A DNA stretch of 64,000 nucleotides from positions 186,001 to 250,000 of the forward strand of contig CAVUZI010000007.1 in assembly GCA_963745955.1 (NCBI GenBank). The letters are read 5' to 3'. Numbering within the stretch: position 1 is the stretch's first letter; each line of letters starts with the position of its first letter. A program made the translations under genes and the position numbers. This document shows, piece by piece, positions 25,631-34,862 of this stretch. Below the pieces are notes generated by a model. It was not told the DNA's origin, made no database searches, and worked only from the letters and a program-made list of their open reading frames with translations. This DNA comes from Bog-756 sp963745955. Its GTDB lineage: Bacteria; Actinomycetota; Acidimicrobiia; Acidimicrobiales; RAAP-2.

Positions 25631-26899
25631 GGGTCCACCCTAGAATAAGACGCGAGATGTAACATTGAGGGTGTGGAGCTGTCGTCCGAAGGTCTTGCCG
25701 GGTTCTTCGAGACAGTGTTGCCACACCTCGATGAGCGCCAAAAGCGCGTGCTTGCCGGTGCGATGGTCGAAGCGCTCGGTCGCGGAGGACAGGCTCGTGT
25801 GGCGGAGGCCTCAGGGATGAGCACCTCGACGGTGAACAAGGCGGTGCACGAGGTTCGTGCCGGGATCAAGGTCTCGGATCGGCGTCGTGCTCCCGGAGGT
25901 GGGGCCAAGCAGGCGACCGAGATCCAGCCCGGACTGCTCGAGGTGCTCGACGAGCTCGTCTATCCCGAGACCCGGGGCACGCCGATGTCACATCTGCGCT
26001 GGACGTCGAAGTCGACCTATGACCTGGCCGACGAGCTGGTGCGACGAGGCTTTCAGGCCTCCGCCGAACTGGTCAGGCGTCTGTTGCATCAGATGGGCTA
26101 TTCCCTACAGGCGCCGGCCAAGGCCAAGGAGGGGACGGCCCATCCCGATCGTGACGCCCAGTTCGGCTATCTCAACAAGGCGGTCTGGCGCTTTGTCAGG
26201 GACCGACAGCCCGTGATCAGCGTCGACACGAAGAAGAAGGAGCTCATCGGCGAATACGCCAATGGCGGGCGGGAATGGCACCCCGAAGGTGCGCCAACCC
26301 GCGTGGCCGTCCATGACTTCGTCGACCCCGAAGTCGGCCGAGCCATTCCCTATGGCATTTATGACGTTGCCAATGATGAAGGGTGGGTGTCGGTGGGCGA
26401 CACCGCCGATACCGCTGAGTTCGCCGTCGAATCGATACGTCGGTGGTGGAATCAGATGGGTGCCGACCGTTTCCCCGATGCCGCCAAATTGCTGATCACC
26501 GCCGATGCCGGGGGATCAAACGGCTACCGGGTCCGGGCCTGGAAGGCCGAACTCGCCACGCTGGCCGCCGAGACTGGCCTTGAGATCACCGTCGTGCACT
26601 ACCCGCCCGGAACATCGAAGTGGAACAAGATCGAGCACCGCATGTTCTCCTTCATCTCCATGAACTGGCGGGGCCGACCGCTGACCGACATTCGCACGAT
26701 CGTCGAGCTCATAGCGGCGACCAAGACGAAGAGTGGTCTGACGGTCCAGGCCAGCTACGACCCCGAGTGGTATCCGACCGGGGTCAAGGTCACCGACAAG
26801 GACCTCGCCGCCCTACCGCTCACGCCGCACAAGTGGCATGGTGACTGGAACTACACGATCGCAGCGGCATGATGTCGCGATCTATTCCGCGGCGGGCCC
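25631..26899 (+). mobile_element. ISAzo13-like insertion sequence with terminal inverted repeats and TTA target duplication
   Basis: A 1269-bp element. The left end gggtccaccctagaata and the inverted right end gggcccgccgcggaata match at 19 of the first 28 positions. It is flanked by a direct TTA at 25628-25630 and 26900-26902. One intact transposase gene fills it. Removing the element and one TTA joins the two halves of the secreted-protein gene in the same reading direction, so the insertion point is well supported. Confidence 0.85.
25673..26872 (+). CDS. ISAzo13-like transposase
   Basis: A 399-residue intact transposase. Residues 10-60 form an N-terminal HTH (RQKRVLAGAMVEALGRGGQA, RVAEASGMSTSTVNKAVHEV). 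The catalytic part has PVISVDTKKKELIGEYANGG, LLITADAGGSNGYRVRAWKA and YPPGTSKWNKIEHRMFSFIS, consistent with the D-D-E of this family (Asp in SVDTKK, Asp in TADAGG, Glu in NKIEHR). Start is GTG 25673, preceded by gagggt. Unlike the IS21 genes nearby it is undamaged, so it could be active. Confidence 0.87.
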   Translation: MELSSEGLAGFFETVLPHLDERQKRVLAGAMVEALGRGGQARVAEASGMSTSTVNKAVHEVRAGIKVSDRRRAPGGGAKQATEIQPGLLEVLDELVYPETRGTPMSHLRWTSKSTYDLADELVRRGFQASAELVRRLLHQMGYSLQAPAKAKEGTAHPDRDAQFGYLNKAVWRFVRDRQPVISVDTKKKELIGEYANGGREWHPEGAPTRVAVHDFVDPEVGRAIPYGIYDVANDEGWVSVGDTADTAEFAVESIRRWWNQMGADRFPDAAKLLITADAGGSNGYRVRAWKAELATLAAETGLEITVVHYPPGTSKWNKIEHRMFSFISMNWRGRPLTDIRTIVELIAATKTKSGLTVQASYDPEWYPTGVKVTDKDLAALPLTPHKWHGDWNYTIAAA

Positions 26900-27028
26900 T
26901 TAGCAATGCACCCAGAAGTGCAGTGAGGGAATCGGCAAGAACGACACGGGGCGCTGAGTCAAGCCGCGTCCGAGGTAAACGGTAGTAGCGACACACTCAA
27001 GAGCCTCACTGGTACTCTTGGCCTGTGA
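26900..27028 (+). pseudogene. Secreted helical protein gene, 3' part
   Basis: Downstream of the element the frames read TQKCSEGIGKNDTG and then, after one base, ALSQAASEVNGSSDTLKSLT and GTLGL, ending at TGA 27026-27028. This continues the protein at 25372-25630 (second Cys, helical tail). The TGA overlaps the ATG of the MFS gene (TGATG), so the two were translationally coupled before the insertion. Confidence 0.55.
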
Positions 27029-28716
27029 TGGCGACGGCCGGCGGATCGAGGGCGTCGAGCTCCGGTAAGGCCCAGGTGGCGAAGGGTGACAATGTCGGGG
27101 CGAAGATGGGCTGGCTCGCCTTAGTCGCCTTGGCCACAGCGCAGTTCCTCATGGTGCTGGACCAGTCCGTGATGAATGTCTCGATCAGCTCGCTGGTGCA
27201 CGATTTCCACACCACGGTGACCACGATCCAGGCCGTCATCACTCTCTACTGCCTTGTTATGGCCATGCTGATCATGACCGGGGCAAAGATCGGCGACATT
27301 ATCGGTCGGCGCAAAGCGTTCGTCATCGGGCTGATCATCTATGCCTGCGGATCGGCGCTGACCGCTGCCTCCCAGACTGTGTTCCAGCTCGCGCTTGGTT
27401 GGTCGGTCCTTGAAGGAATTGGAGCGGGACTCGTGTTCCCGGCTCTTGCGGCCCTGATCGCGGGCAACTTCGAGGGACCAAGCCGAAAGGCGGCCTACGC
27501 TGTCATTGGGGGTGTCGCCGGTGCCGGGATCGCTGTCGGGCCCATCGTTGGCGGGTGGGCAACTACGGTGCTGACCTGGCGTGTCGTGTTCGTCGGCGAG
27601 GTATTTATCGCCGCCTTCATTTTGATCATGACCCGCAAGGTGAAGGATGCGCCGAGGCCAAAGCCCAAGCCCAAGCTCGACATCGTTGGCTCGGTTCTTT
27701 CAGCCGCCGGTCTCGGGGTCTTCGTCTACGGCGTCCTCCAATCGAGCACATGGGGATGGGTCAAGCCCAAGAACTCTCCCATCACCATCTTCGGCTTCTC
27801 CCTGACGCTGTTCGTCCTGGCCGCGGGCGGCGTCCTCATCTGGGGGTTCGTCACCTGGCAGCGTCACCGGGAGGACACGGGCCGCGACCCACTGGTCCAT
27901 CTCTCGCTGGCCCGCATCCCTCCGGTGCGGTCGGGGCTGATCGGGATGTTCAGCCAGAACTTGATCTTGATGGGGATCTTCTTTGTCATTCCGCTCTACC
28001 TCCAGCTGGTTCTCGGACTGAGCGCTCTCGAGACCGGGATCAAGATGCTTCCCATTTCGATCACCATGTTCGCAACCGCGGCGGTGGGGGCACGACTGTC
28101 GAATCGCTTTCCCGTGCGGGCGATCGTGCAGACCGGCCTGATCGTGACACTTGTCGGTGCCCTCATTCTGCTCTCGACGATCAAGCCCACCCTTGCCAAT
28201 GCCGGATTCGCCATCGGCATGGCCGTCCTCGGTATCGGAATGGGCCTGATGATCTCCCAGCTGGGCAATGTCGTTCAGTCCTCGGTCGATGGGTCTGGCC
28301 GCAGCGAAGCCGGTGGGCTGCAATACACAGGTCAGCAGCTCGGATCATCGCTCGGGGTCGCGCTCATCGGTGCGATCGTCCTGATCGGGCTGACCAGTAC
28401 GTTCATCTCCAACATTGAGCACGACCCCCGGATCAGCGCCGACGTTGCTGCCCAAGTGGGTGTGGCGGCTGGCTCCAATACCAACTTCGTCTCATCGACA
28501 CAGATCGAGGCGGCAGCCAAAGAAGCCGGTATCGACGACGCGACAACGGTGGCATTGGTGGACGATTACGAATCGGCGCAGCTTCGATCGCTCAAAGCCG
28601 GCCTTCTTGCGGCTGCGCTCCTGGCCCTGATTTCGCTGGGATTTACGAGGGAACTCCCTCACGAACGGCCAGCGCCCCGGATCAGAACAGATCCCGCAAA
28701 TTTGTCGGAGACCTGA
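27028..28716 (+). CDS. MFS multidrug transporter, DHA2 (14-helix) family
   Basis: A 562-residue protein with the 14 membrane helices of EmrB/QacA transporters. Motif A appears as AKIGDIIGRRKAFVIGLIIY after helix 2, motif C as GVAGAGIAVGPIVGGW in helix 5, and motif D1 near the start as FLMVLDQSVMNVSISSLVHD. A proton-coupled drug or metabolite exporter is likely; the substrate is unknown. ATG 27028 overlaps the stop of the disrupted upstream gene; a GTG at 27025 is also in frame. After the IS insertion it may depend on a promoter in the element. Confidence 0.9.
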   Translation: MATAGGSRASSSGKAQVAKGDNVGAKMGWLALVALATAQFLMVLDQSVMNVSISSLVHDFHTTVTTIQAVITLYCLVMAMLIMTGAKIGDIIGRRKAFVIGLIIYACGSALTAASQTVFQLALGWSVLEGIGAGLVFPALAALIAGNFEGPSRKAAYAVIGGVAGAGIAVGPIVGGWATTVLTWRVVFVGEVFIAAFILIMTRKVKDAPRPKPKPKLDIVGSVLSAAGLGVFVYGVLQSSTWGWVKPKNSPITIFGFSLTLFVLAAGGVLIWGFVTWQRHREDTGRDPLVHLSLARIPPVRSGLIGMFSQNLILMGIFFVIPLYLQLVLGLSALETGIKMLPISITMFATAAVGARLSNRFPVRAIVQTGLIVTLVGALILLSTIKPTLANAGFAIGMAVLGIGMGLMISQLGNVVQSSVDGSGRSEAGGLQYTGQQLGSSLGVALIGAIVLIGLTSTFISNIEHDPRISADVAAQVGVAAGSNTNFVSSTQIEAAAKEAGIDDATTVALVDDYESAQLRSLKAGLLAAALLALISLGFTRELPHERPAPRIRTDPANLSET

Positions 28717-29054
28717 CCCTCTGGGTCCGGAGGAGTGTCGGTAGGCCGCCTGCAGGCAAGTTATCGATACGCCCACATGTGCCTGGGGGTCACCCTCTCG
28801 GCTCCATGTGTGGAGCTTGCCCAACCGGCTTTTCCGGTGCCCGGAGAACCCCCCCAGACGGCACCACAAGGCGATGATCTCCGGTGGGTTGATCGGTCGG
28901 TCTGCCCTCATCGGTAGATCACCGGCGTCGAGCAGCATGGACAGCGATGACTGTTCACCTCATCGAGGATGCGTTGTACGTCCCGGCTATGCGGTCACCG
29001 GCCAATCATGTGACAGTCAGTGAGTTCGCCCAAATCGCTGTCTAGCATTCTGGA
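28717..29054. other. Intergenic stretch, no gene seen
   Basis: About 340 bp downstream of the MFS gene. Short frames only. No terminator with a clear T-run was found. Confidence 0.4.
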
Positions 29055-29285
29055 GTGGCTCCGTCGCGCCGACCGTCACGCCCCACGACATCCGTCGGTT
29101 ACGTCAACCGCAATGGACAGACCGTGCTGCGGGCGACTGACCTGCCGGGAACGGACCACTTGCAGTACGTCTACGTACTTGGGCGTGGTCGCTGCGATCC
29201 ACTGTACGGGGCCAACGGCTCAGACATTCACCTTCGCCGGTGTCCGGCCTGTGACGGTGGACGCCCCGGCTTACCCATCACGTAG
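29055..29285 (+). CDS. Small zinc-ribbon-like protein (GANGSDI motif)
   Basis: Seventy-six residues from a GTG: VGYVNRNGQTVLRATDLPGT, DHLQYVYVLGRGRCDPLYGA, then NGSDIHLRRCPACDGGRPGL. The pair CPAC and the cysteine before YGANGSDI suggest a one-sided or partly lost zinc ribbon (a second Cys of the first knuckle appears to be Arg or Asp). I have seen this YGANGSDI-x-x-RRCP-x-C-GG-x-PG pattern in small proteins of unknown function, but cannot name the family. Confidence 0.6.
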   Translation: MAPSRRPSRPTTSVGYVNRNGQTVLRATDLPGTDHLQYVYVLGRGRCDPLYGANGSDIHLRRCPACDGGRPGLPIT

Positions 29286-29358
29286 CGAACCGAACTGTCT
29301 CGGTGAGAAGCGGTGTCGATCACTGGGGATTCGAGCGTGGTTTTGTCAGAATGGGCCA

Positions 29359-29943
29359 CTACATCGACTCGCGCTGCCACCAGCGACGACGCGGTTCCTT
29401 CTCGACCTCTTCATCAGCAATCCAAAACGCAGCGGCGGCGTCAGGGTCAGGGCCGGGATCAGGTGCCCGGAGCTGCGTCACCAGTGCCAGCGGTAGCCCT
29501 GCGGGCGTCTGAGCCGATGCCCTCACCGACGCTGGACTGACCACCGGGAGCTGGCCGGTTGTCAACATGCGTTGGGCGAGGTCGAGGGCGGCACGAACAT
29601 CCGCCAGAGCGGCGGCACGCTCTGCGGCGACGGCCTCGGCAACCTCGGCCCGCTTGACCGCTTCGGCCAGGGCCAACCGAAGGGATTTCTCACTGTCGGA
29701 GCCGGTGGCTGGTTGATCCGTTGGTGATCCGTCGGATTCGCTCGGCTCGTGCAGCTTCAAACCCGCGGCCAAAAGGTCGGCGTTGGGAATCAACCAAGGA
29801 CCGCTGTCCGGTCCGTGTTTTCCGGCTTTCCGACGGGCGTTCGGGAAGTCGCCCGCGTCGAGTCGGCGTCGGATGGTGCTGCGGTCGACCCGGGTCACCC
29901 TCGCCGCCTGGGTCACGGTCAGTTCTTCTCGATCTTCGGTCAT
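29359..29943 (-). CDS. Excisionase/MerR-like HTH protein with coiled coil
   Basis: A 194-residue protein with an N-terminal winged-HTH (ELTVTQAARVTRVDRSTIRR, RLDAGDFPNARRKAG, GPWLIPNADLLAAGLKLHE). This is the layout of helix-turn-helix domain 17 proteins, in which a W-L-I-P strand follows the recognition helix. Residues 95-150 form an Ala/Glu-rich coiled coil (LALAEAVKRAEVAEAVAAER), and the end is basic and aromatic (EKEPRRRWWQRESM). It resembles plasmid and integrative-element accessory regulators. ATG 29943 is used; the frame is open to 30012. Confidence 0.72.
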   Translation of the reverse strand: MTEDREELTVTQAARVTRVDRSTIRRRLDAGDFPNARRKAGKHGPDSGPWLIPNADLLAAGLKLHEPSESDGSPTDQPATGSDSEKSLRLALAEAVKRAEVAEAVAAERAAALADVRAALDLAQRMLTTGQLPVVSPASVRASAQTPAGLPLALVTQLRAPDPGPDPDAAAAFWIADEEVEKEPRRRWWQRESM

Positions 29944-30310
29944 CAGAGCCGACCAGGATGCCGCAGTCGCCACGCACGCGCCCGTGCCCGTCGCACCCGG
30001 CGTGGAATCCACCGGTGACGGATCGGATGATGAAATCGGTACAGCCCCACCAGATCAGTCTCCATAAACGTCTGTTTGCTGTCCAGTTGGGTTACGCAGC
30101 GTAGGGCAGGCACGCGGACACCCGGTCCGAGTTGTTGTCATTTGCCCAGCTCGCAGTCCCGTTGCCCGTGGGGAGTTCCTATGGCAACGCGGTCACGCAC
30201 AGTGGCGGCCCTGGCAAAGGTCCCATGGGAGGAGCGGGCTGCTGCTCCCTGAACAGTTACTCCGCCATCACGATTGAACCATCCGACGAAGGCGTGTGGC
30301 AGGAATCCAG
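29944..30310. other. Intergenic stretch, no confident gene
   Basis: About 370 bp between two minus-strand genes. A 68-residue plus-strand frame at 30132 has no recognisable feature. No RNA gene or terminator seen. Confidence 0.4.
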
Positions 30311-30682
30311 TTATCCGATGCGTTGGATGGCGACCTGATTTCGCTCCAAATCCGACCACTGGTCAAACCAGAGTGGATCGATCATCTTGACTTCACGCAT
30401 GAGTTTGAGGGCTGCCGATTCCCAATCCCGCAGGGCCTTTCCCGAAGGAAGGCGGTGTCGAGCGACTCGATGGACAGCTTCGAGCATCGCCTTGGAATAA
30501 CTCACACCGAGGCAGGAGAACTCTTCCAGAATCGCCGCATTGGCCGGTGCCGAGGTTTCGCAGATCGTCGCCATGGCCTTCGGTACTTCCGATAGGGAAG
30601 CAACGTAGGCGGCTCGTTGTGCGGTTCGCTTCATGGACGGCTTGATCGTCTTGCCGCACCCACAAGGGCAGTTTGTAGGCAT
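30311..30682 (-). CDS. Hypothetical protein with N-terminal CxCGCG zinc-like motif
   Basis: A 123-residue protein starting MPTNCPCGCGKTIKPSMKRT (four Cys-rich residues like a small zinc knuckle or CGxxG-type ribbon), then a helical body (ASLSEVPKAMATICETS, ILEEFSCLGVSYSKAMLEAV, LRDWESAALKLMREVKMIDP). ATG 30682 follows gaagagaa. Unknown family. Confidence 0.6.
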   Translation of the reverse strand: MPTNCPCGCGKTIKPSMKRTAQRAAYVASLSEVPKAMATICETSAPANAAILEEFSCLGVSYSKAMLEAVHRVARHRLPSGKALRDWESAALKLMREVKMIDPLWFDQWSDLERNQVAIQRIG

Positions 30683-30766
30683 GGCTTCTCTTCGGCAGAT
30701 CCCACCCTTGGGTTTAGTGATCACCGACCTCGAATGGCCACCGAATGCAGGTGCAAGAATCGCTCA

Positions 30767-31507
30767 ATGGAACCCACCCAACTTTTGTCAGTGGCCGACA
30801 GAGATGCACGCGACCTCCTTGCCGCTGCGGAAACCGGCTGGAAACGGCCCATTCCGCAGTGCCCGGAGTGGACTGCCACTGACCTCGTCAGCCACACGGG
30901 CGGAATCTTCTTGTGGATGAATGCCATTGTCACCGGCGGCGAGCGGGTCAGCAGGAGCACGCTCGACCCAGCTCCTGAAGATGCGTTCGAACTTGCGTCG
31001 TGGTATCTCTCAGCTTTGGAAGGGACTCTTGGCACCTTTGGTGCAGCCGACCCTGACTCCGAGGTCTGGACGTTCTCCAGCAGCGGTGACCGAAGGGTGA
31101 GTTGGTGGTGTCGCCGTTTGGCAGTAGAAGTCGCCATCCACCGGTGGGATGCCCAACACGCTGTCTCAGCAGATGGCGGACCTGCTCCACAGCCTCTCGA
31201 CGGGATGGTCGCTGCCGCCGGGATCGAAGAGTTCCTCCTGGAGTTCGTGCCCGGCCTCCTTGCCAGGGAGGGGACCGGTGATCGCAGCGGAACAATCCAC
31301 TTCCACGCCACCGATGGAACTTCGGAATGGTGGATCGACCTTGGATCTGGAGAACCTGCTCTTCCCCAACATGGACAGGCCGAGGCTGCAGTCCGTGGCA
31401 GTCGGTCTGACATCCTCCTGTGGATCATGAACCGAGGTTCGTCGGACTCGCTGGAGCTGCTCGGGGATCGCATTGTCCTTGACCGCTGGGCACATCTTCG
31501 AATCTGA
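30767..31507 (+). CDS. Mycothiol-dependent maleylpyruvate isomerase family protein
   Basis: A 246-residue protein with LSVADRDARDLLAAAETGWK, RPIPQCPEWTATDLVSHTGG (the CPEW-x-x-x-DL-x-x-H signature with a metal-ligand His), WTFSSSGDRRVSWWCRRLAV and EVAIHRWDAQHAV (E-x-x-x-H-R-W-D-x-x-x-A, the other metal ligands). The C-terminal half (GTIHFHATDGTSEWWIDLGS, IVLDRWAHLRI) is the SCP2-like domain of MDMPI proteins. Metal and thiol cofactor binding is probable; the substrate is unknown. Confidence 0.88.
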   Translation: MEPTQLLSVADRDARDLLAAAETGWKRPIPQCPEWTATDLVSHTGGIFLWMNAIVTGGERVSRSTLDPAPEDAFELASWYLSALEGTLGTFGAADPDSEVWTFSSSGDRRVSWWCRRLAVEVAIHRWDAQHAVSADGGPAPQPLDGMVAAAGIEEFLLEFVPGLLAREGTGDRSGTIHFHATDGTSEWWIDLGSGEPALPQHGQAEAAVRGSRSDILLWIMNRGSSDSLELLGDRIVLDRWAHLRI

Positions 31508-31575
31508 GGCCAAGGGTCGGGCACCGACGACACCCGCCCGCCGGTGCACGAAACCTCCGAAGTCGTCTTTGGGAA

Positions 31576-31743
31576 TCAAGAAGCTCGAAGCTGGGTGGGC
31601 GGCTCGTCCGACCATTCACGGTGACAGCCATGGCAGCGCAGACTCATGCCATTGCTGGGAGTTCCAGACCCACGCACGATGAGTGTAGGGACCTCCTGCG
31701 ATCCACAGTTCGGGCATTTCGGTTGATTCGGATTTCGTTCCAC
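31576..31743 (-). CDS. Small zinc-ribbon protein
   Basis: A 55-residue frame from GTG 31743 (gaggt upstream): VERNPNQPKCPNCGSQEVPT, LIVRGSGTPSNGMSLRCHGC, HREWSDEPP. The CPNC...CHGC pairs form a complete zinc ribbon. It is one of several small zinc-binding proteins in this accessory segment. The frame remains open up to 31827 but that part is unlike a ribbon. Confidence 0.65.
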   Translation of the reverse strand: MERNPNQPKCPNCGSQEVPTLIVRGSGTPSNGMSLRCHGCHREWSDEPPTQLRAS

Positions 31744-31936
31744 GTTGCCGGACCTCTCAGCGAAATCGCTGGTGACCGCCTGCTCGACAGCCCCAGTTGA
31801 CTTCACCGACGATAGTTGCGCCGGCAATGATATACCAATGCGATGCAGGCGACGGGACGTTCATCTGCCAAAACACCAGGCCCAAGCATCAGTTGATAGC
31901 CCCGGCTTCCTCGTCGACGGCTCCGCCTCGTCTTGC

Positions 31937-32398
31937 TCAGCCCGACTGGCCTGCGAGGATCGTTGCCGGATTCGGGGTTGTCGATGCCTTCCCAATCCGA
32001 AAACGATCATGGGCGAGCACCCGTAGCCAGAACTGGATGCCGGGACCGATAAGCAGGCCGGTGATGACGGTCCCAACGCCCACCGAGCCGCCGAGGAGCC
32101 AGCCCATCACAAGCACGGTCGCTTCCATGGCAATCCGAGTAGGGCCGAGCGGTCGTCCAAAGACACGTCGGAGTCCGAGCATCACCGTGTCCCAGGCGGC
32201 AACTCCGACCGACGCCTGAATCATCAGCGCGCCGCCAAGCGCCATCATCCAGGTTGCGGCCAGGACGGCTGCCAACCGGAGGGGCCAGCCGGGGATGACC
32301 GGTAGATGAGGAAGCAAGTAGTCGAGGGTGACACCGCCCAACACAGGAAGGACCAGGGTACCGGGTCCGGGCCAGGATCGAAGTGCTACGGTGGTAGG
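31937..32398 (-). pseudogene. YczE/YitT-like membrane protein, C-terminal part (cut by IS21)
   Basis: The frame reads RSWPGPGTLVLPVLGGVTLD, LAAVLAATWMMALGGALMIQ, ASVGVAAWDTVMLGLRRVFG, RIAMEATVLVMGWLLGGSVG and VGTVITGLLIGPGIQFWL, the second half of a YczE-type permease-like protein (GAGLGPGPWD-like and VG(V/I)GT motifs). The first 60-70 residues are missing here but appear beyond the insertion sequence at 35005-35175. About 20-25 residues in the middle seem lost. Confidence 0.75.
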
Positions 32399-32478
32399 GA
32401 TCACGGATTACTCCCCAGACTCGATCACCGAAATTCCCCAGTGGTTGAGCGGGGCGGCGAGCTTGTGGTGAGTGTAGG

Positions 32479-32703
32479 TCAGTCGGTGTCGACCACCTCC
32501 TTCTCGTGCTGACGGGCGTGCGCGATGAGCTGATCGGGGCCGACCCGGTCGTGACAGGTGGTGCAGTGGTGCATGACCTTCCAGCACGCCGGTAGCAGGC
32601 CCAGCGGCGATGCCGGGGCGTAGTAGGCGGATGTGCGATAGATGGTCTGTTTCCTTTCGTCAGAGTCGGCGGTGGACGTGTCGGCGGTGCGAGGGTCGTT
32701 CAT
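32479..32703 (-). CDS. Small C2H2-like passenger protein of the IS21 element
   Basis: A 74-residue protein whose ATG overlaps the istB stop (ATGA). After a polar start (MNDPRTADTSTADSDERKQT) and SAYYAPASPLGLLPACWKVM, it has HHCTTCHDRVGPDQLIAH then ARQHEKEVVDTD, giving C-x2-C...H-x3-H, the spacing of a C2H2 zinc finger. It lies inside the left terminal repeats. It may be an accessory transposition factor or a DNA-binding regulator; I do not recognise a described family. Confidence 0.6.
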   Translation of the reverse strand: MNDPRTADTSTADSDERKQTIYRTSAYYAPASPLGLLPACWKVMHHCTTCHDRVGPDQLIAHARQHEKEVVDTD

Positions 32704-33487
32704 GATCCGGCCACCGCCTTCCGGCTGGCCTCGGCCCGGGCCCGGTGGCTGCGCATCCGGTAGCTGTCGCCGTCGATGTTGAGCACGACGCTCCGGTGCA
32801 GGAGCCGGTCCAACATGGCGCCGGCGACCATGGGGTCGTCGTTGAAGACCTTCCCCCAGCTGGCGATCCCGAGGTTGGTGGTGAGGGCGATGCTGACCCT
32901 TCAGGTAGCGCTGGCTGACCACCTGGAACAGGGCGGCGGCCGCCTCGGCGGGGAGGGGCAGGTAGCCCACCTCGTCGATGATCAGGAGCCGCGGTCCGGC
33001 ATAGAAGCGCATGGTCGTCGCCCACCGGCCTTCCAGTGCCGCCCGGTGGCAGCGGGCCGCCAGATCGGCGGCCGTCGTGTAGTAGGTGCGCATCCCCGCC
33101 GCCACGGCCGCATGGCCGAGCCCGACGGCCAGCATGGTCTTGCCCACCCCGGGCGGCCCGATCAACAGCACGTTGGTGGCGTCCTCGACGAAGCGCAGCG
33201 TGGCCAGCTCGTCGATGATCTTCTTGTCCACCGACGGCTGGGCCGAGAAGTCGAAGTCGGCCAGGGTGAACGGCGAGGGCAGCGAGGCGAACCGGGCCAG
33301 GCTGGCCCGCCGCCGCTCGTCGACGGCGGCCACCTCGACCGACAGCAGGCGCTCCAGGAAGTCCTGATGGCTGAGCTTGGCCTTCACTGCCTGGTCGAGT
33401 TCGCGTCGGCAGTGCTTCGGCCGCCGCCGTCATCCGCAAGAAGGCCAGATGGGCCCGGAGCTCCTGGTACTTGGAGTTCTCGCTCAT
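32700..33487 (-). pseudogene. istB: IS21 helper ATPase IstB, frameshifted
   Basis: The parts MSENSKYQELRAHLAFLRMT, VKAKLSHQDFLERLLSVEVA, NVLLIGPPGVGKTMLAVGLG (Walker A), RLLIIDEVGYLPLPAEAAAA (Walker B), ALFQVVSQRYLKG and, in another frame, SPAGGRSSTTTP... and the correct-frame C-terminus DRLLHRSVVLNIDGDSYRM reconstruct a full 260-residue IstB. Breaks near 33395 and 32895 are each explained by one base. The start overlaps the istA stop (ATGA). Confidence 0.82.
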
Positions 33488-34862
33488 GCCGACACCTCCC
33501 CGGCCTCGGTCGCTCCGGGGAAGGCCAGGGCGATGATCTCGGCCATGGCCTCGAGGTCGACGCTCGGCTCCGTCCCTGCTCCATGGACCAGGCGTTCCCG
33601 TTCGGCCACAGGCGGCCTCGCCGGGGGGCTTGTTGGCCTTGCGGTCACAGGGACGTGCGGTGGAGAACTGGGAGAGCACCACCGCTTCGAGGGCCACCCG
33701 GTGGGCCTCGGTGCGCACCATGGCCCCGGCACCGGCTTGGGCCAGGCGGTGGGACACGAGCTCGACGCCCGAAGGGGCAATAGACCTCGAGGCTGCCGGT
33801 GCCCAGCCGGTGCCGCAGGGTGACCTCGGCTCCGCCCATCCCCGGGGGCACCGAGTAGCGGTTGCCCCGGAAGGCCACGCTGGCCTTGTCGTCGACGACC
33901 TTCGTACACCTCGATGGTGGCCGGATAGGGAACCGCCGGCAGGGCCATCAGCTCCTCGGCGTCGGCCAGCTCACCGACGGTCGGCCACCTCGGCGGCCTT
34001 CCTCTTCGGTCAGCTCCTCGGGATCGAGATAGCGCCCCGGTGGCCGCAGCGGGCATCGCCGGTGGTCGACCAGAAGTGGTCCAGGCTCACCTGGGCCTCG
34101 GCCATGGTGGTGGCCGTCATGGTGCGCCACCAGCGGCCGCAGCAGAACTTCACCCCGCACTCGACCGCCCCTTTGCGGTTCCCCCGCCGGGGCGGGCACG
34201 GGGTGACGATGGCCCCGTAGTGCTTGGCCACCGGGGCGAAGCTGGCCTGCACGTCGGCGGTGCCGGGCACGATGACCGTGGCCAGGCGGTCGGTGCGCCA
34301 CGTCCGGGCGGTGCCGCCCAGGCGCCGCATCACCTCGTCCATGGCCTCGATGAGGTGGGCCTGGTCCATGGACTCGGCCAGCACCCCCCGGGTGCGTCCC
34401 GAGTGGGACAGCGTGCCGAGGAGCCCATAGGCGGTCGCCCCCCACGGAGCCTTCCGCCGCTCGAACCAGTCCCACTGGATCTCCTCGCCGGCGGGATGGT
34501 CGATCTCGATGGTCTCTCGGCCCTTCACCCCCGAGCACGCCTCGCAGTGCGGGCGCAGCCCGGCCAGGCGGATCTGGCGGGCGAAGCTCACATAGGACGA
34601 GCGATACCCGAGGGCCACCACCTCGTCGAAGAGGGCCGAGGCCCACAGGTGCGGGTCGTCGGCGAACCGGGCGACCACGTAGGCCCGGTACTCGTCGAGC
34701 GGGTCGGGCAACGTCGGACCGGCGGACACCGGGTGTCCGTTCGCCCGACAGATAGGAACGGACCGTCTTGCGGTCACGACCCAGGTGACGGGCGATGGCC
34801 GAGACGGTCCACCCCCGTTTGAACAGTGCATCTGCTTCCACGTCTTCTCCCACTGAGAACAT
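33484..34862 (-). pseudogene. istA: IS21 transposase IstA, multiply frameshifted
   Basis: Fragments in several frames reassemble IstA: the N-terminal HTH (EADALFKRGWTVSAIARHLG, RDRKTVRSYLSGE) from ATG 34862; the DDE catalytic core (ETIEIDHPAGEEIQWDWFER, GVLAESMDQAHLIEAMDEVM, RTWRTDRLATVIVP, RRGNRKGAVECGVKFCCGRW with the Glu); and the C-terminal Mu-type barrel (NRYSVPPGMGGAEVTLRHRL). At least four breaks lie between 34740 and 33590, mostly at short G/C runs. With errors corrected the protein would be of normal length (about 460 residues). Confidence 0.78.
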
